Shown here: positions 63,371 to 64,000 of the stretch, in pieces
How positions within the stretch are numbered: the stretch's first letter is position 1
Layout: each line of letters begins with the position of its first letter
NCBI RefSeq assembly: GCF_026672545.1
Contig: NZ_JAPPRJ010000001.1
Location: 2,439,872 to 2,503,871 of the forward strand
DNA length: 64,000 bases
From: Rhizobium sp. SL86
GTDB lineage: Bacteria; Pseudomonadota; Alphaproteobacteria; Rhizobiales; Rhizobiaceae
Direction: 5' to 3'
Position numbers and translations under genes: made by a program
Notes under the pieces: model-generated
The model's input: only the letters and a program-made list of their open reading frames with translations
What the model was told of the DNA's origin: nothing
Databases searched by the model: none

Positions 63371-64000
63371 GACCGCCCCTTGAGGTCGTCGATGGCGACG
63401 CCTGGCCCGCCAGATGGGCAAGCGCCTGCCGCGCCATGGCTTCCGCGAGATCGTCGGGTGACAATTCCAGGCAAGCCGTGCCGCAGCATCGCGCAGATCG
63501 GCCGCCTGCATCAGCGCCTTGCGCACCTCGCCGATCATGCCGTCCATCGCGTCGGCCGCTTCCCGTTCCAGCCGGTGGTCGGATTCGACTCGTCGCGAGG
63601 CCGCCGCATGTGCCGAGGCGGAGCCGGTGAGGGGCGTTGGCGGAGATCGGCTGCGGCGCTCGGCGGGCGTTCCGGGATCTGCCGCTGGTGTGGTTACGCG
63701 GCCGCCGATCAGCAGCGGGTCCGCTCGGCGTCGGGATGCCGAGCCGATCGCGCAACAGGCTTCTCCCGTAGTCCGTGCTTTGCCAGCTTGTCGAAGGCCT
63801 CGGCAATTCGCCGAGCGGGACCTCGAGGACGATCCGCACATGCGGGTAGTTCCTGCGGCCCGAATGAATGCCACGATGTTCGGGATGAGCTGCTGTCAGG
63901 AGGTTGCCATGCCGGCATCGTCGCGCTCGATATCCTCCTGGACGAGGCGATGCTCCTGGCTCACCGCATGGCCGCCGGAGACCGCATCCGTCGTCGTCGT
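63367..64000 (-). pseudogene. Portal protein (Mu gp29, DUF935), 5' cut by window, frameshifted
   Basis: At the window edge the frame reads DAVSGGHAVSQEHRLVQEDIERDDA, then pieces 'LIPNIVAF', 'FGPQELP', 'VRIVLEVPLGEL', 'AEAFDKLAKHGLR', 'RDRLGIPTP', 'MIGEVRKALMQAADLRDAAARLA' and 'DLAEAMA..LAHLAGQAS', ending LKGRS with TGA at 63367. This is the C-terminal part of DUF935 portals. Frames change several times. Confidence 0.75.

Larger units (their letters stand above)
43925..64000 (-). mobile_element. Mu-like transposable prophage, right (late-gene) half
   Basis: About 20 kb of contiguous leftward genes follow the order of Mu and relatives: gp29 (portal), gp30/F, gp31/G, I (protease/scaffold), decoration-like, T (major head), gp35-gp38, L (sheath), M (tube), gp41 with frameshift, gp42 (tape measure), gp43-gp48, S (fibre) and fibre chaperone. 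The transposase, repressor and terminase genes lie beyond the window. The right boundary is inferred from TCCGGA repeats near 43925-43988. Many genes overlap by ATGA, indicating one late operon. Confidence 0.92.

Noticed and set aside
1..64000. CRISPR array, restriction-modification or known phage-defence island
   Set aside because: No regularly spaced repeats, Cas proteins, methylase motifs or other recognised defence genes were found. The only defence-like elements are the two vapBC pairs.

Overview
The window looks like a high-GC alphaproteobacterial chromosome, most probably family Rhizobiaceae (Rhizobium/Agrobacterium group). The reasons are the gene order (pgk next to a class I aldolase; ruvC-ruvA-ruvB; ybgC followed by tolQRAB-pal-cpoB-tilS-ftsH-glmM; serC-serA), a serC-leader-like structure ahead of serC, an Omp25/31-type outer-membrane protein and a TadG-like protein. 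Placement rests on protein features and gene order only.

Region 1 (1-14.7 kb) is mostly core metabolism and transport. It holds the 3' part of a tad pilus-type gene, a K+/H+ antiporter, pgk, class I fructose-bisphosphate aldolase, a PhzF-like enzyme, an MFS permease, a periplasmic metallo-beta-lactamase-fold protein, a PNPOx-fold protein, YebC, a TauE/SafE exporter, an acidic Ser-rich orphan, a luciferase-like flavoprotein and a HAMP/coiled-coil membrane protein. Region 2 (14.9-18.6 kb) is the Holliday-junction operon ruvC-ruvA-ruvB. A separate vapBC-type toxin-antitoxin pair sits in each gap, the second coupled to ruvB by a 4-base overlap. Region 3 (18.6-23.7 kb) has an exported phosphoesterase, a Nudix hydrolase, ybgC, and a di-haem oxidoreductase coupled to an FG-GAP/ASPIC-UnbV protein.

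Region 4 (23.9-35.6 kb) is the Tol-Pal envelope cluster, then tilS, ftsH, glmM and an outer-membrane protein gene. A 22-codon basic ORF overlaps the start of tolB. Region 5 (35.7-43.9 kb) has DoxX, serC with its leader, serA, a Tim44-like protein, a DUF1810 protein, an MscS channel, mnmA and an elongator tRNA-Met.

Region 6 (about 43.9-64 kb) is the right half of a Mu-like transposable prophage lying entirely on the minus strand. Read in phage order from 64 kb downward it has portal (gp29), gp30/F, gp31/G, protease/scaffold (I), a decoration-like protein, major head (T), gp35-gp38, sheath, tube, a gp41 gene with a canonical -1 slippery site, tape measure, gp43-gp48, tail fibre, fibre chaperone and two small membrane proteins. 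It ends in a terminator and an array of TCCGGA repeats that may be the transposase-binding right end. The transposase and repressor end lies outside the window. The last ~3.4 kb (60.63-64.0 kb) is full of single-base frameshifts in otherwise recognisable head genes, most simply explained by low sequence accuracy at a contig end.

The points most worth follow-up are the two toxin-antitoxin modules interleaved in the ruv operon with shared operator half-sites, the di-haem/UnbV gene pair, the programmed frameshift, a hairpin-plus-CG-tract element repeated at prophage gene borders, and the overlapping mini-ORF before tolB.
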